Of a DNA stretch of 64,000 nt, positions 63,461 to 64,000 are shown in pieces (the stretch's first letter is position 1; every line of letters starts with the position of its first letter). The notes beneath the pieces were generated by a model. The model was not told where the DNA came from and made no database searches. It worked only from the letters and a program-made list of their open reading frames with translations. The translations under genes were made by a program, and so were the position numbers. Location: the NCBI RefSeq assembly GCF_024713975.1, contig NC_091100.1, positions 18,788,501 to 18,852,500 of the forward strand, written 5' to 3'. The DNA comes from Paralichthys olivaceus. Taxonomy: Eukaryota; Chordata; Actinopteri; Pleuronectiformes; Paralichthyidae.

Positions 63461-64000
63461 GAATAGTTATGCACATACCAGGTGAGCATACATGCCTTGA
63501 GCAGTGGGTGTCCATTTTGACTCCTTTTGGTTGAATCCAGAAATAGACCTTAAGGTAAATGTCAATATATCACAGAAAATATCAGCAGGATGAGTATGAT
63601 GGAAAAAACAGAGCATCCTCAATAATGCAGGAATCCCCTCAATCCACAATCTCAGTTAGCATGAACTCTGACCTGGAAGCTGCATATACACACAAAAAAC
63701 ACAATATGAAAATGCTGCATTGAAATACTGTGTACTACTGAGAATATTATATAAATAAGGTAAGATATATATTGAGGCTGCAGCAGAGTTGCATTAAACA
63801 GATATGCAGGGATCAGATGATTTACATTTGTTTTTATTTCAAGCATATGTTTGACATGAAGATTGAGCAAGAGCTTTTCAGAAATGAACGGAGGCCCAAA
63901 GAGTCAATAGAGTCAATAGCTCTAGAGTCACGCTATAAACACTGGTCAGCCAGTGGCTGTGAGAAATCACTGGTTTTGATAAACATGCTGTATATCAGGA
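63461..64000. other. Right-edge sequence, nothing recognised
   Basis: AT-rich, with no gene, RNA or repeat identified. Confidence 0.35.

Overview
This is a vertebrate nuclear genomic window, almost certainly from a teleost fish and probably a percomorph. The genes are split by GT-AG introns, dinucleotide microsatellites are abundant, the background is AT-rich, and the interspersed repeats (tRNA-derived SINEs, hAT-type and foldback MITEs, LINE 3' tails) look like fish families. Species cannot be read from the window. There is no bacterial, phage or CRISPR content.

Layout, left to right. (1) 91-260, + strand: last coding exon of phosphoglycerate mutase 1 (pgam1). (2) 1867-5935, +: complete eight-exon exosc1, the CSL4 cap subunit of the RNA exosome, with a paired CCAAT-box promoter. 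(3) 7349-10982, -: knop1, a lysine-rich nucleolar protein, convergent with exosc1. (4) 15067-19157, -: gprc5b-like orphan class C receptor. (5) 24187-27235 and 32360-33741, both -: two tandem LITAF-domain genes inside a roughly 6 kb segmental duplication that also copied the 5' noncoding exon and introns. The downstream copy carries a four-member array of in-frame proline/glutamine-rich exons; the other copy has one such exon. (6) 36.6-52.4 kb: no gene that I can support, only repeats. (7) 53974-57973, -: somatostatin receptor (sstr5-like) divided over four coding exons. (8) 58.3-64 kb: promoter side of the receptor, then repeats including a 934-bp non-autonomous hAT element with a perfect 8-bp target-site duplication.

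The genes do not form a pathway; this is an ordinary eukaryotic neighbourhood. As I recall the human map, knop1, gprc5b, litaf and sstr5 all have homologues on human 16p and pgam1-exosc1 are neighbours on 10q, so the window may cross an ancient synteny join near 6-7 kb. Every CDS entry gives exon coordinates inferred by eye from splice signals and family homology; no alignment or transcript was available.

I did not find a convincing wholly new system. The observations most worth checking are the litaf exon array, the (TG/CA)n tracts lying directly against splice donors in four genes, the uncertain 3' end of the sstr5 gene, and a degenerate gag-like coding relic in a litaf intron.
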